Source: Wuchereria bancrofti (taxonomy: Eukaryota > Nematoda > Chromadorea > Rhabditida > Onchocercidae). From it: a stretch of DNA of 64,000 nt. Position 1 is the stretch's first letter, and each line of letters opens with the position of its first letter. This document shows positions 37,428 through 50,229 of this stretch, in pieces. The DNA is taken from assembly GCA_005281725.1 (NCBI GenBank), contig SSBO01000007.1, positions 2,796,402 to 2,860,401 of the forward strand. The letters are read 5' to 3'. The notes below the pieces were generated by a model, which was not told the DNA's origin, searched no databases, and was given only the letters and a program-made list of their open reading frames with translations. The translations under genes were made by a program, and so were the position numbers.

Positions 37428-39020
37428 CTGATGCTAATCGATACACTGTTCTTTGATTACAGTAATAAACCACATTTGTATACTCCAGTCGTTTTTGATC
37501 TTCTCCATTTTTCTCAAATCTAAATTCTTCAGATCAGATCAAAAGTCGTGCAGCGATTGATTTGAGTTGCTGTTTAGGGAGACTAAAAATTATTGAATGA
37601 CGAAGAAACCGGTATTCTGATAGAATGCAGAGGGCTGTAGAGTTTTGCAAGGTGCAGATCAAGAAGGCAGGATGACCCAAACATTACCACTTCCACAAAA
37701 TGGGATTTATAACTTCTCGAGTTTGATTAATTTCCTTATTTCTTTAGAGTTTTAAAAGAATTTGGAGATTACATGGAGCTTAAAAACTGCTGAGAGTAAT
37801 GGCTATAATTGTAAAGTCTGTTTTTAGAAATGTTAAAGGATGAATTTCTCTGGCCTTTAAACATCGAAAGATGTGAGTTTACTTATTTTAAAACCCCACT
37901 CTAGAATACATGTTCCTAAAATGTCATTATTTTGAAGTGTTATGACTCTTTTAAACGGTACTTCCATTTGAATGCTTTTTTTTTTGTGACAGACTTAATT
38001 CACTTGTTAGGAATTATATGCCGTGTGGAAGGAACTCTGACATTTCAAATGTATATAAACTAGACGATTGGTAGATCAGGCTTTTTGCATTCTGCAGCTT
38101 TAAGCATCGACAATTATACATTCTCAATTATTCGGAAGCTCCCTGGGTCTCCAGCTTCTTGCAGGCATATAATTTGATTGACAGACTATGTCCCTCAATA
38201 ACTACCAGATTTTACAACATTTCTTGAATACTTCAAGAACCAGAATTTAAAGCAACTAAAACCTGACGAGAATACCCAAAATCTGGAAATTTTTTTTAAG
38301 AATCTGCTTCGACTTCGAAGTTGTGACATTGTTGCTTACTTTTTTGTGTACCTTCAATTCATGTATGCATGAAACATGGTTGTGCTAAGCTGTATTTTTA
38401 ATTCTTTAAAAGTTAATGCCCGTATAGATAAACTAGCCAAAAACGGGGTAGCTTCATCACATGTCCAATCTGGTCATCGATTTTCTGCACCCTTTAGCAA
38501 CATTTATTTACTACATCAAATTTTGTCAGTGAAAATAACAGCACCTAATACTGAAAAAATAAAAGCATGAAAAACAGGAAAAACTGATCAAGACTCATAA
38601 TTTAACATGTCTTCTAAATCCGACCGAAAAGTGAGCACGGCCGTATACAAGTTGTCTTCCAGACAAAAAAACGAGCAATTTCAATAATTTTACTGACCTG
38701 AGTGTTACTTGCTAGTCTTCCTAAGACTATTTAAGGTTTAAGAAAAGTGACACTTAATTTTCTTTGAGCGTAATTTTGTTCAAACAGTTCTTAAAAAGAA
38801 AAAAAGTATTGCCAGAAGAATCACCCGTAAGTTCAACATTTAGTGCAAAGCAAGATATGTCCTGTATATGCAAACAGAAGGAATAAACTGTTGCCATAAT
38901 CCTTCCACCAAATTTCATTTATGAATTAAACAAATCGACAACCGTTTAATAAAAACAAACCCTCAATGCCCGACTTACCAATCAGCACATGTCAAAAGCG
39001 AGAAAAAAAGACCGCCAAAA
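37428..39020. other. intergenic region between convergent lim-9 and lpd-6
   Basis: Holds the 3' ends of both genes. No coding sequence recognised; the open frame near 38.4 kb has no splice context or family resemblance. Confidence 0.6.
37464..37469 (+). terminator. polyadenylation signal of lim-9
   Basis: AATAAA 37 bases after the lim-9 stop codon, a typical distance for a short nematode 3' UTR. Confidence 0.65.
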
Positions 39021-42000
39021 CTAATCATGAGCATGGGCCGTAGATCGATCATCGAATTGATCACCAGTAACTTCTTTCCGTTTTCTTATTAATTTTTCCC
39101 TTTCCTCCTTTAGGGATTCCTCTAATTTGGATTTCTTTTCATTTAGAGTTTTCAAGCGATAGATGATTCGTCGTTCATTTTTTATTTGCATCTTCTTTTT
39201 CAACTTCCTGAACATTGACGAAAATTTGTTAGCAATAACCTCAATAATGACCAATAATGATTTAGACTCAGTAAGTTCCTGATTTAATCTATCTACTTCA
39301 AATAAATAGAATGACTTCATAACAGAAACTATTTCTATGCTAACTGCATAATGAAATAGAAGTAACTTTTTTTTCGGCAATTCTTTTCTTAACTGAATCA
39401 ATTCCTTAGAAGATTTGACGATGTAGGAATGATAAAGAACTTCGCCCTCATCAACACCTTCTTCGATCTTCGTTAATTGCAATGTTAGACGAGGACCAAG
39501 CTCATAAAGTCTGGAAGCAGTTAATTTAAAACCAGCGTGCACATATTTCAACATTAGACAAACCAAAGGCTCCTGTAAGATGAAAAAAAATGAGTAGAGT
39601 ATTAAATAATGGAAAACTAATTACCTTATGCTTGTTTTTTGTCCCTCCAAGCATCCTCGTGTTGTTAGATGTTGCGGCAATTTGACCTCTTTCTGTTCAA
39701 ACTCATATTCACTTTCGCTCATCTGACCTGGGCTAAAAAGAACAGTTTGTAATCTCGGAATTTCATCTACATCTTTGAAATTTTTTCCAGTAAATTCTTT
39801 GGATTCCAAATAAAATTTGTCCTCAGAAAACACACTTTGTAAAGTAGTCTTCGATATCCTTGTATTTCGATAAGTCCGGAATCTTGCTTTGAATTAGTTT
39901 TTTAGTTGGTTTGCTTAGTCCTGCAGGAACTGCCTTGATTGCGCTAAAAAAGTTTGAGAAGGAAAAATACTTGAGAAAATGGGCTGCTTAAAGGAATAAA
40001 GCATACTAATGTCTCAGTTGGATAGTATCATCACCAACACTGTAGTTGATCAGCATACAGCGTCGAATAGTAGACAAATCCACCTAAACAAAAAAAAAAA
40101 AAAAAGATTTTAAACACTTGGTCTGAGCAAGAACAATTATTTATATGTAATTTTAAGACCTACACTATTTTTATGTAATTTTAAAACTTTATTTAACGAT
40201 AGAACCACTAAATGATATCCTCTCGAAGCATTTTTCAGCTAATTCATTCGTTGCTCTTAAACATTTGAACGGCCTTAAAAAACTTATAAAAAATTAAAAC
40301 AGAACGGACCGTATCAACATTTACTGTAGGAAACATGTTCTGGAATAACGACTGTACAAGTCGTAAATGTTGACCGCAATTTGAGTTGAAACCACTCATC
40401 ACAACAAGTGGAGCAGTAGTGAATAATCGTTGGAAATGCATTTTGCGTTTTGATACCGAAATAATATGCCTTGCTAATGTGTATTCTTTCACTGCAATAG
40501 TGCTCTTTCACTATAAGCCCAAAACGACAAAAAACGATATGGCGGAAAGGATATGAAACGCTGCTTGTAATCATTAGATTCTAACAAATTTAAAACGTGT
40601 CTCTGACTACAATTTCCAATGGTTTTAGCTAACAAAAATTAAGATGTATGAATCATTGTTCATGCTGGTGTCTGCAAAACCTTACACTATTATACTGATA
40701 TTCATTCAAATTCAGAAACAAAGAATTTTCCAGAGGTGGTGGATATACAACAGTGCACTTCACAATAAAGAACAGATATTTGAATAAACACTGTTCAAAG
40801 TACTATTTTCTAGAAAAAAATCATAAAATAGCGCTCAATTTTACCTCGAAAGGTCAATGTTGGCCCCTGAGAAGATCGAATAATTCTTAGCGTTATCCAA
40901 TTTTCCCCACGAGTTAACACAAGCAAATGCGTAACGCCAAGAACTGCACCGTTGACGATGAAATCTTTTAGATTGTTTCGTTTCATAACCTTAAATGTAG
41001 GAAAGAGTAGGAATAAAACTTCTTGAAGCTAAGAATAGAAACTCAACTTTTTGATTTCCATTAAATGAGCAAAAAAATCTTCCTATTCTGTTATCTTAAA
41101 ACCCCAATCAGTTATTTTTCACGGTTATAAGGCTATTTTCAAGTTAAGTAACAGCTTGCTCCCTCTGAAGAGCCAAAATATTGGAGAAGGTGCCTTTTTT
41201 CTAAGTGGTGATTATCCTCACTGCTATTTTTATAGCATAAAATTCGTTCTTCATAATCGATTTCAAAAGAGAATTTGTCTTTGCCAAAAAACTTTCCTAT
41301 ATAACAATCCTATTTAATTCTGCCTAATAAATCGAAAAGTAATTTTATTTAATAAATTGGAAAGAAATATGTCTACTTTAAGTTTCGACGCAGTAAAAGG
41401 TTCCATGATAACACGCACATCCTGTTCCAGGGAACGCACAAACTGTCCAACTTTTCCCCGATGAATGACCATTGAATGAGGTTCTTTCAACAGCTTCCGT
41501 TCTGCTTCTTCCCTTGATTTTCGATTCATTTCCTCATGCTTTTCAAAACCAGTAATACTCTGCAAATTTAAATGAATCGAGGAATTTTGTATCGAGCTGA
41601 CTGTGATCTACAAATGGATTTGCTGAATGCTCTCTCAAACAGAACAGAGAACATTCTAGCTGTGAAACAAATGAAAATAACTTGGCTCTGTGTTTTGTAT
41701 CATCATAAACGAGCATACGTCAGGATATCCAAAAGACTAGAGATTTAATATGGAAGAAACACTGAAGTTAATAAGCTGACTTCCTGACATCTTGGAGTTT
41801 TATGTGTGGAGTTCATGCCAGAAAACCCTATTAATGTAATAAAACATTCCAACACAAGGTGATTTTATCAGTCCTCACTAAATACAATAATGACAGCATA
41901 CTTGTAAAAGGCTAAAAAGCTGGAATCATACGTAAAAGTGACCAGTAACACACGTAGAACTGAACTTACGTAGTTTTTCTTTGCTTTTCTTGAAAATGGG

Positions 42001-42050
42001 CGTTTCTTTTTGTTGTACTGACCAACACTACCACTTCGCTTTCTTTTCAT
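39021..42050 (-). CDS. lpd-6: LPD-6 / PPAN / SSF1, Brix-domain ribosome biogenesis factor
   Basis: Nine exons on the minus strand, in order: 41970..42050, 41377..41559, 40845..40989, 40310..40491, 40007..40083, 39836..39943, 39625..39732, 39367..39510, 39021..39207. They join in phase to 404 aa. The N-terminus is Lys/Arg-rich (MKRKRSGS, KKKRPFSRKAKKN). The Brix domain starts at MVIHRGKVGQFVRSL and includes VIMEPFTASKLKV, GPTLTFR, LFQNMFP, VDLSTIRRC and RHYAIKAVPAGL, and ends with the diagnostic GPRLTLQLTKIEEG near residue 299. The tail is a basic coiled coil ending EVTGDQFDDRS. In yeast and animals SSF1/PPAN acts in the nucleolus in 27S pre-rRNA processing and 60S assembly. Complete; no missing key element seen. 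The intron at 39208..39366 is 159 nt and stop-free, so its retention would keep the frame. Confidence 0.95.
40086..40103. repeat. poly-A run in lpd-6 intron
   Basis: About 18 A in the + strand read, that is, a T-rich tract beside the minus-strand acceptor of the exon 40007..40083. It probably serves as the polypyrimidine tract. Confidence 0.75.
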
Positions 42051-42768
42051 TGCTTCCAGTTCTTCAATACAAACATCCTCTTATGTTAAAGTATAAAAAG
42101 TACAAAAAGGATGACCCAGCCCATCCAGTTCAACAGCCCAACTACCCGTCAACTCCGGACACTACGGGTACTACCAGATCTCCCACAACATACCCAGTCA
42201 TAAACCTGGGGTGCTGCGTTTTCCTGAAAATATTTCACGGCCGTCCAGAATTATACTTAAACATTTCATGCACGATTTGTGAAATTGATAACTGTGGTCT
42301 GGAATGTTCCCATAATTGCACGTATTTGTCATTTCTAAGAGCAAAGAAAAAGACTCAGGTAAGGAATAGATTTTGGATTGTCACAAAGTGGGGTACCTTC
42401 TCTACTACTTGCGTATGACTACTTGCATTTTCCAACTTAGTGCTTGAAATATAAGCTTAAAGATTGAGTATAAAACTACCTCAACCAGAGTGGGACTTCT
42501 TATTCTACCTGGGCAATTTTTAGATTGGTACAGGGAAGGGGAATAATATGGAGGATGGGTGGATGTGCTATAGAGCAAACATAGAAACTGGAAAGGCCAC
42601 ATTTTAGTGTTCTATTATTTTTAAATCGTTCTATTTAAACATTTTAACAAGGATGAGCCGATTATCCTATCTGGATCAGTGGCTTTGCTGTTCCTGTCTG
42701 AGAGATTTTGGAGTGTCGCCTGCAAAAACTTAAAACGTACTTTTTTGAGCTGTTACTTTGCATTTCAG
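42051..42768. promoter_or_regulatory. shared divergent promoter region of lpd-6 and nduf-7
   Basis: About 0.7 kb separates the two divergent start codons, so both promoters should lie here. No core motif can be named. It contains a coding-like open stretch at 42083..42358, listed separately. Confidence 0.5.
42083..42358 (+). CDS. doubtful open exon upstream of nduf-7
   Basis: ATG followed by 92 open codons and a plausible donor (CAG|gtaagg). GC content and codon diversity are higher than in flanking DNA. It begins MLKYKKYKKDDPAHP, continues Pro/Thr-rich, and ends with a Cys-rich piece (CTICEIDNCGLECSHNC). Splicing to the next nduf-7 exon would put that gene out of frame, so it is not simply its first exon. 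It may be an unrecognised gene, an upstream ORF or chance. Confidence 0.2.
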
Positions 42769-42776
42769 GTACAACC

Positions 42777-43649
42777 ATGCAAATGGCTAATAACGCTGAG
42801 GTATTTTTTAATTTACGACAAGCATTTGCAAAGATTACATGCCAAATTCGATCGAAATCAAATAAGGCAATAGGACCAACAAGTCCGATGGCACCGGCTG
42901 AGAAGGGGACCAGGCCAAAGGTTATTTCCAACCAGTGTCCTAAATTATAGGTTATCTAGTGTAACAGTTTATTTCAGTATTTCAAGGCCATTATTTGCAG
43001 GGAATCTGGGGAATAATGGGCTCACCATGGCTAGATCCTTTGCCAAAAGGCGAAATGGCTGTAACACGTTTGGATGATTTAAATAATATGATTCATCGCT
43101 GCTCTCTTTGGCCAATGACTTTTGGATTGGCGTGCTGTGCTGTTGAAATGATGCATTTTGCTGCTCCGCGATATGATATGGATCGTTTTGGTGTCGTTTT
43201 TCGTGCATCTCCTAGACAGGTTCGCTATTTCATATTATGTATGGTTATTCATTTCTGTAGCTAAATGATTTGCAGAAATAACACGTAAGTTTCAAGCAAG
43301 CATACTGTTATAGTTTTAAAAATCCAGTTGCATTCTTAAATAGTTTCTTTTTCAGTCAGATGTTATGATAGTTGCTGGAACAGTAACTAATAAAATGGCT
43401 CCGGCGGTTCGACGCGTTTATGACCAGATGCCTGAGCCAAAATGGGTAATCAGTATGGGCTCATGTGCAAATGGTGGTGGTTATTATCATTATTCATACT
43501 CAGTGTTGAAAGGTGTCGATCGAATTATTCCTGTGGATATCTATGTTCCTGGATGCCCACCATCAGCAGAAGCATTGTTGTACGGCGTGCTACAGTTGCA
43601 AAAGAAAATTAAGCGAAAACGAGAGAGTTTAATGTGGCACAGAAGATAG
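42777..43649 (+). CDS. nduf-7: NADH:ubiquinone oxidoreductase PSST subunit (NDUFS7)
   Basis: Exons 42777..42920, 43001..43219 and 43356..43649 give 218 aa, close to the usual NDUFS7 length. The N-terminal ~50 residues are variable, rich in Lys/Arg/Ala, and likely the mitochondrial targeting peptide. The conserved body starts at [12 protein letters not shown] and contains the N2 [4Fe-4S] cluster ligands: the paired cysteines of [11 protein letters not shown], the cysteine of MGSCANGGG, and that of [12 protein letters not shown]. The 3' end [11 protein letters not shown] is also typical. The protein passes electrons to ubiquinone in complex I at the matrix-facing inner membrane. An upstream tttcag at 42768 could be a trans-splice or intron acceptor. 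The first donor (AAG|gttatt) is weak, but the phases fit. Divergent from lpd-6. Confidence 0.95.
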
Positions 43650-45049
43650 TTTTTATGTATCATGCTTCCTGGATTTTTCCTTCCCTCTTTTCTAGCAATT
43701 AAAAGCTTCGATGATGGAGAAGTTTGTAGTTAAATTTAGTGATTGTATATTAATGTTAAATGGAGCTTTTCTTTGATCTGTGGATTATCCTTTTTTTCAT
43801 TGTTATGAATTTTCTCCGTAATGGATTATCCTGATAATTCTTAACTAGATTGCTTTTTTGAATTTTTTTTACATATAGTCATGCTCGTACGCAAGAATTT
43901 GCAGCTTTTAAATGGTTCTAATACTTATATCTGTATTTGTACGTGTTGTTTTAGGCGTTATCAAGTTGATAACTAAAAAAATGACATCCCTTCAACTTTC
44001 ATAAAAATTGTTTATGACATCTGTTTTGATTTTGCGGTAAGGCTGTAAATAAAACATTGGCAGAAAGTGTTGTTTTAAAAAGGAAAGGTCACTGACCTGT
44101 CGACTTGAATGTCCGCGATAACTGCATTCCATCTGAATTCTTATAAAGGCGAGGATGTTAGGATGTTGCGGAGTTAGTAGATACCTCGTGACGTTTATGT
44201 CTCCTCAGCCGATATGGTCGTTTTTTTGCTTTTATTTCCCTTTCTTGTGGATTTTCTGTGTAATTTTCGGATGTTGCATGGTGGTTGTATTCTGGATGAG
44301 CTGTACTATATATGTATTGCGAAATGGAATGCATCCGGTACTATTTATATTTATCTGTCGAAAAGGTTCCAGTTCTTACTCCGACCTTTTTTTAGTCTTT
44401 ATTCTTTTCTTTTCTAGGAGAGTCTTCCAGTGCTAATTGTTTTAGTGAAAAAAATTAGTGCAAGAGCTGATTTCACAGAATCTCCTATATTCGTAGTTTG
44501 TGGATTTTATGAAACCTTCACTGCTATGATGTTTAGTTCCATTATGTCTTTTCTCTTTAAAAGTCCATTAGTTATAATGAAACTTGTTGAGTAATTTCCT
44601 AATTGCGATTGGTTTTAGTGCATTACATTGTTCTACATTATGTATTGGAATGATGGGGCTGGCTAGAATTAAAATGAAGTACACTTAATCATTTGCTTTT
44701 CGCTTTTCTTAAAGAGATTTTGAAGTTCTTTGAGGAGATAAATTGAGGTATTCATAGCCATATCTAGGTGTTCAAGATTCCCAACAATAATATTTTAGTA
44801 ACTATATTAAAAACTATTTCTGATGACTATATATTTTGGTATAAACAAGCGCGATGAATTTCTAAGGTACGCCACATTAAAAGTAGCGATGTATGAAACT
44901 AACCAATATGTGCATAATTCTGCAATGCTTGGGAATAATGCTTGTAACTGTCGATTAATTTTTATTGCGAAAACTGTTTCCTGTTTTATTTTTTCGCACA
45001 TAATATGTATCAACTCCAATTACAATCCTTATTTAACCTCATCACTTAA
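43650..45049 (+). other. nduf-7 3' UTR and spacer to gei-17
   Basis: Open frames near 44.2 kb are hydrophobic and T-rich, without splice context, and look like noise. An AATAAA at 44048..44053 may end the nduf-7 transcript. The 1.4-kb gap is long for an operon. Confidence 0.5.
44048..44053 (+). terminator. candidate polyadenylation signal of nduf-7
   Basis: AATAAA about 400 bases after the stop codon. Plausible but not unique. Confidence 0.35.
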
Positions 45050-48000
45050 ATGAAGAAGGAACTTAATTGGGAAGTCAAGCCTAAAGTGTATGTACGAAGC
45101 GAATTATTTGACTTCTATAAAATGACTGCAAGAAGTTCAATTAATGAACTAGTGAAAGAGGTAAGGTAGGACGCATTGTTTCGTGGATTGTGAAAAGCGT
45201 TTTTGATGTTTTTTCCAGCTGAAGAACTTTGTCGTCGACATTCAATGGATTATGGCTGCAGCCAACAGAGCTGAACTCGAAGCACTGGAAGTAAGTTTGA
45301 CATACTTTTTGCCATCTTCATTTTTATTTGGATGAGGAACAAAACCAACTTCGGGACGTATGGATAGATGAAAGGTATGGTTTGCTTGCAGGTATGATAT
45401 ATACATGTTAAATGGTCTGTTACCTACTTTGACCAGCAATAGAGCCATCATTAAAAAGGCTGAAAAGTAATGATGAACAGGACGTAAAAAGATGGACAAA
45501 TATCCATCTTTTATGTTGCCCTTTTTGAATTTAGAGGAAGAATTCTACCAAGAAAATATTGGTAAAATTTTTTTCTCACAACTAGTATATTTTGCTGCAA
45601 CATGTTGTGGGCGACGAAGATATGTCATATAAAGAGAAAAGGAAATTTTGGAAATAATGTGGTAAAGTGACCTTTTCACCAACTACGTGTAGCGATGTTT
45701 GTTTCCGTCTATCTATTCGAACTGTTGCATATTATCTGTCGTACGTTGGAGATGATATCTAAAGATCATAATCAACATATGTCTTTATCTTTTTCTTTTG
45801 TTAAGACTAGCTGATGAGATTCTCACTTCAAATAAACAGTTCATTGTTAAGTCGTTTCCGAGAAATGCCAATCTCAAAGATTTAAGCAAAATACAAAACT
45901 AAAAAATTGAACATCCTCACCAGGAGAACATTACGGGGGTTGTCTTAGATCCTTATACGCCTCCTATGCCTAGCTTCGGTATTGCTATCACCGTGGTTAA
46001 GTTTCACTGGTCGCACAATCATTGTGATCCCAGTGTCGTCGGCCTTCACCTGCAACAGCACAACATCAACGGTCTACGTCCATGCATCAGTGGATATGTT
46101 CCCTGAATCCTGACTAGTTTGTTTCCTTAACCTTATTTTAATTAAGTCAGGCTGTTTCTGGTCTCAGCGAGATTTTGCCAGGGTTTGATTAAGATATAAA
46201 AAATAGTGAAAACCGATGATTATTCTGTATATAATGTGAATAAGTAGTGTTAATTAGATGAATTAGAGATGTATTAAGATCTGGTTATTAAAACTGTCAC
46301 TAATTTAGATGATACAGAAATTACAGTTTTCAAAGAGTATCGGGAATTATACTTTAACAACGATTCCACTATTACAGACTATAGATTTGTAAGACAGAAT
46401 TTTCAATAATATTTTGATTAATAGATTTGTAAAAAACATTAGTTGTCTCTCTATAATCATTACCATTCATAATTTTAGTCAAAAACATCTATATTGCTAC
46501 TCGTAATTTTAAACTAAGTTATATAACTGTAAATTGTTTCAGGATTATAGAATTCATTGTCCTTACAAATGTATCGTGAAAACTTGATTTTTTTGGTAAC
46601 CCCGCTTTTGCACTAGAAACAGTTTCATTTTGTAGGCATCATTACAACAATTCCGTGTGAACGAGCTTCATATTCTGCTGTCGTCATTTAAGTGTCCGAA
46701 ATTAGGGAAAAAAACAGAACTTGTACAGCGGTGAGTTTTTTCGTCATAACTTTTCCTAACGTCATAGAAAATCTGGTAGTGGTTTTGTCAGTGGAGCTTG
46801 CATTTAGTAACGGAGACTACTTATTCATCATTTTAAGAGTTCATTAGATCTTCATTTTGGTGACAAAGAACTGCGATAAGAATTCATTATTTGATGAAAC
46901 ACATTTCAGGTGCATTAATTTGCTACAAAACGCTCGTAATCAAGCTGCAGTAGTACAGAAGATTCGCGAAATTAGTTCCAGTCGACGTTACAGTGCGTCA
47001 AGCGCACCTTCAGTACCCATGTATAATCATATGGATGGTAACGGTGTCATGAACGGTTACAATCCTGTAATGACATTATCATCAGCACTGATGCAACAAC
47101 AATATATCAGTGCTCATAATCCATTTTCATCACAAATGGTTCAGACTAGAAATCTGAACATTGCTGATTTACCATTTTATGATAAAGTTCGTCTCATGTT
47201 TTAACTTCTTAATTGGAATTTTCCCATCAGTTTAGCACTTACATGATTTTTCCGTCATTATATTGAAAACAACTGTTTTCTGCAGCAACAAACATTGCTT
47301 GAACTTTCTGAATTACCGGCGAATATATCGGGTATTCGATCCACGTCTCGTTTTGCAATTACATTTGCTATCCCAGCGAACATTATGCCACAAATTGCTT
47401 ACAGGTTAGTTTAATCATTTCACAACTCAAAAAAAAAAAAAATTATTGGATCCTCTTTTCTTTTTATTACGTTGGCTCTGTGCTTTAAGTACATATTTCA
47501 GAAATGAATCTACCGTCTTACCACGTACTGAGCTACAACTACGATTTTTTTTGTTAGATCATTCCGCTGAACAACACGATGATTTCCCACCCAATTGCAA
47601 TGCAAAGATAGACGATGTTCCGGTCACTCTCCCGGTAAATGTGAAATCTTAGTTATTCAGCTGCTTTTTTTTTTTTAAAGAACTCCCGTAAATCCGAACA
47701 TTTACAAGAGTGACAAATTGCATAATTGCTTCTCGTCCATTTTAATGTTTGACGCAGTTATACTATGCTTTTAGCTTCATAAATTTGGTTTTTTTTGTGC
47801 AGAATATTATTCCAACGAATAAACCATATGCGGAACCAAAAAGGCCGAGTCGTCCGGTGAACATAACCCCTTACTGTCAGCCACCACGCGATGCAATGCG
47901 GCCGCATCGATTGGTGATAGAGTGGTCTGCAGATGAACGTTCTTGGGCAGTCGGTATTTACGTCGTGAAAAGACTTACCTCCGAAATATTGCTGTAAGAT

Positions 48001-50229
48001 TTCTGCTTTACTATTTTCATTTTGGATATATCAGACTTTCGAAAGAAAATACTTTGATCGTCTAAATGTAAATGATTTTAATTTTTCTCAATATTTAAAA
48101 AATATAATTTGTGAGAGGGAGAAGGAGGAAGCAGAAGATTTATAATTTTTTTCATTTTCAGTCAACGTCTACTGGCTAATTTGTCTACTCATCGTGATGC
48201 TGAAGAAACAAAACGTATGATTAGAAATCGTTTATCTAGCGACGATGATGCAATACAAATGGAAACATTGAGAATGTCTTTATTGTGCCCTGTGAGTGTA
48301 TTTTTTCTATCAACAACTACATGTTTTGTTTACACAATAATCTTTATATATTAAGTTTCCTTTAGGTTTCATAAGATTGTTTGAAATGTTCATCTTGGAT
48401 TCATTTTCTCATTAAAATGCGTCTTTAAACTTTAGTTCAATCCAATAGTTTAAAGATGAAACTCTTAAAACTGAAGTTATCTAATCTGGGCATAATTTTC
48501 AAGTCGTGTTTTGCTAACATGAAGAAAATAAGCGATTCAACACAAGATGATCTTGCTATGATTATAATCGCTATTTATAATGTTTTCTGATTTCATCATA
48601 TGCTTTTAAATTTTTATGAATTTTTTTTACTGTCCCTCAGCTACAGCTATGCTATCCACATTATACTGTCTATCAAAAAAACAGTGGGTCTTTTTATGGT
48701 TTTTTTGCAGCTTGGAAAAACGCGAATGCTAATACCGGTTAAGGCATATGATTGCACACACTTACAGTGTTTCGATTTATCAAATTTTTTGAAGATGAAT
48801 GAAAAACGACCAACTTGGAAGTGTGCCGTTTGTAATAATGGTGCACCTTACAAAAAACTAATTATTGATGAGTATGCTATTTTTTTTATCAGATTGCACA
48901 TATTAGGTTCGGAGACTGAAAATGTTTTTTTTTTTGATTCGATCAATTGTTATTGAATCACTTAAAGACTCTAGAAACCCAATTTGAGCGTACTTAGATA
49001 ATAGGAAAAAGATATTAATTGTACCGAACTTACTTTATTTACTTCTTTCGGCATTTGTTCTAATTTTTATAAAGATTTCTAATGTTTGGATTGAAATTTG
49101 TGCAGATTTCAGCTATTTTGAAAGAGTTCTGAAAGATACAACCTCGAGCATCACAGAAGTTGAATTGTTGCATGATGGTAGTTGGCGTCCAATTGATGAG
49201 GAGGATAAATCTGTTTCGGATAATGAAGAAATAAACCCTTCGAACGATTCAAAAAGTCATTCTGAAAGTGCTAAGAGCAATGTACTACACAATAGTAACC
49301 GAATGAGTGCGGTTGTAGATGATGATGTCATAATTCTAGACAGTGACGACGATGATGAGGTACCAGTGCTTTTTTCAGTTCTTGACATTGGAGGCCCTTC
49401 TCCTAACTTTTGTTGTAGGACTTTACAAAGTTTGCAGTGTCTAACTTATATCAATAATTATTTGTCTCTTGATCATAAAACAAGTTCAGGAAGTAAGATG
49501 TCCTTATTAACGAAATAAGCAGAAATGTTCGAGTCATTATTGAACCCCTTTTAGTGTTTAGTTTTGATTTCCCTTCCTGGTATATGGTGTTCCTGTCGAG
49601 ATGGAGTTCTGTTTCTTTATTCATTTTGCTTATTACTAGGCAGTGATGGGTCTGACTAGTGATGGGTCTATGGGTCTAAAATAACTTTTAAAGTTTTTTA
49701 GGTTCTACAACAACTGCCATCGCAAAATTCCATGAGCAGAACTCAAGGGCGGAACGTCATCACTCCTTCGGTTGTATGCATCGATCTTGATGACAGTGAT
49801 CCAGTGGACTTATCACCGCACACATGTCAGGCATCTTCCATATCCTCCCCTCCGTTATCATTCAGCAGTAATACATCAGTGGCCGCGTCCACATCCTCGG
49901 CATCTACAGCTGGCACAGCAGCAGTAGTTGGAGGTTCTACTCAGGTGAATGCGACTCGTTCTATCATGCGCCGCCTACAGCGACAGCAATCGCGGCATCC
50001 GAGCCAGTCGATGCCATATTTTACAAATCCTGCGATATCACTGGTACCACCACCTGATACTGTAGTAACAGGTACTAGTAATGCCAATTACTTCCATTCT
50101 TTCGAACAGTCGTATCCTTATTATCAACAAGACTTTACTACCCGTTTAATTGTTGAAGAACTACGACAATTTATGGCAAATATCCAGCAGTCAACAAATA
50201 CACCCAATTTTCCTGGATACTCGTCGTAG
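45050..50229 (+). CDS. gei-17: PIAS-family SUMO E3 ligase (GEI-17)
   Basis: Exons 45050..45160, 45219..45290, 46636..46730, 46910..47186, 47286..47404, 47502..47634, 47803..47993, 48162..48291, 48711..48871, 49113..49359 and 49702..50229 give 687 aa. An in-frame TAA directly before the ATG supports this as the first Met of the exon. A SAP DNA-binding motif lies near 62-97 (FRVNELHILLSSFKCPKLGK), the PINIT domain at about 180-330, and the SP-RING at about 370-425 with ligands in LLCPLGK, DCTHLQCFD and WKCAVC. A SUMO-interacting motif (VIIL at 502-505 followed by DSDDDDE) and a second SIM-like VCIDLDDSD follow. The tail is Ser/Thr/Gln-rich. The protein transfers SUMO from UBC-9 to nuclear substrates. 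The first exon is the least certain part, because trans-splicing or an upstream exon could change the N-terminus. Confidence 0.93.
45924..46106 (+). CDS. candidate alternative terminal exon in gei-17 intron 2
   Basis: A GC-richer island inside an AT-rich intron. It follows an acceptor (cctcaccag) and is open in phase 0 for 60 codons to TGA (starts ENITGVVLDPYTPPMPSFGI). gei-17 exon 2 also ends in phase 0, so joining the two would give a short form cut before the SAP domain. The reverse strand also has a 34-codon open stretch here, so an antisense exon or a structured RNA is possible too. No family recognised. Confidence 0.25.
   Translation, partial: ENITGVVLDPYTPPMPSFGIAITVVKFHWSHNHCDPSVVGLHLQQHNINGLRPCISGYVP

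Noticed and set aside
39733..39835. Apparent Met start and coding sequence joining two lpd-6 exons
   Set aside because: This 103-nt stretch is an intron (donor gtgtgt, acceptor tttttag). Removing it restores the conserved PPAN reading frame.
42662..43208. Minus-strand frames opposite nduf-7
   Set aside because: Shadows of the nduf-7 exons; no domain or splice support.
44155..44436. Hydrophobic frames between nduf-7 and gei-17
   Set aside because: T-rich DNA naturally yields Phe/Leu/Cys-rich frames; no splice context or conserved motif.
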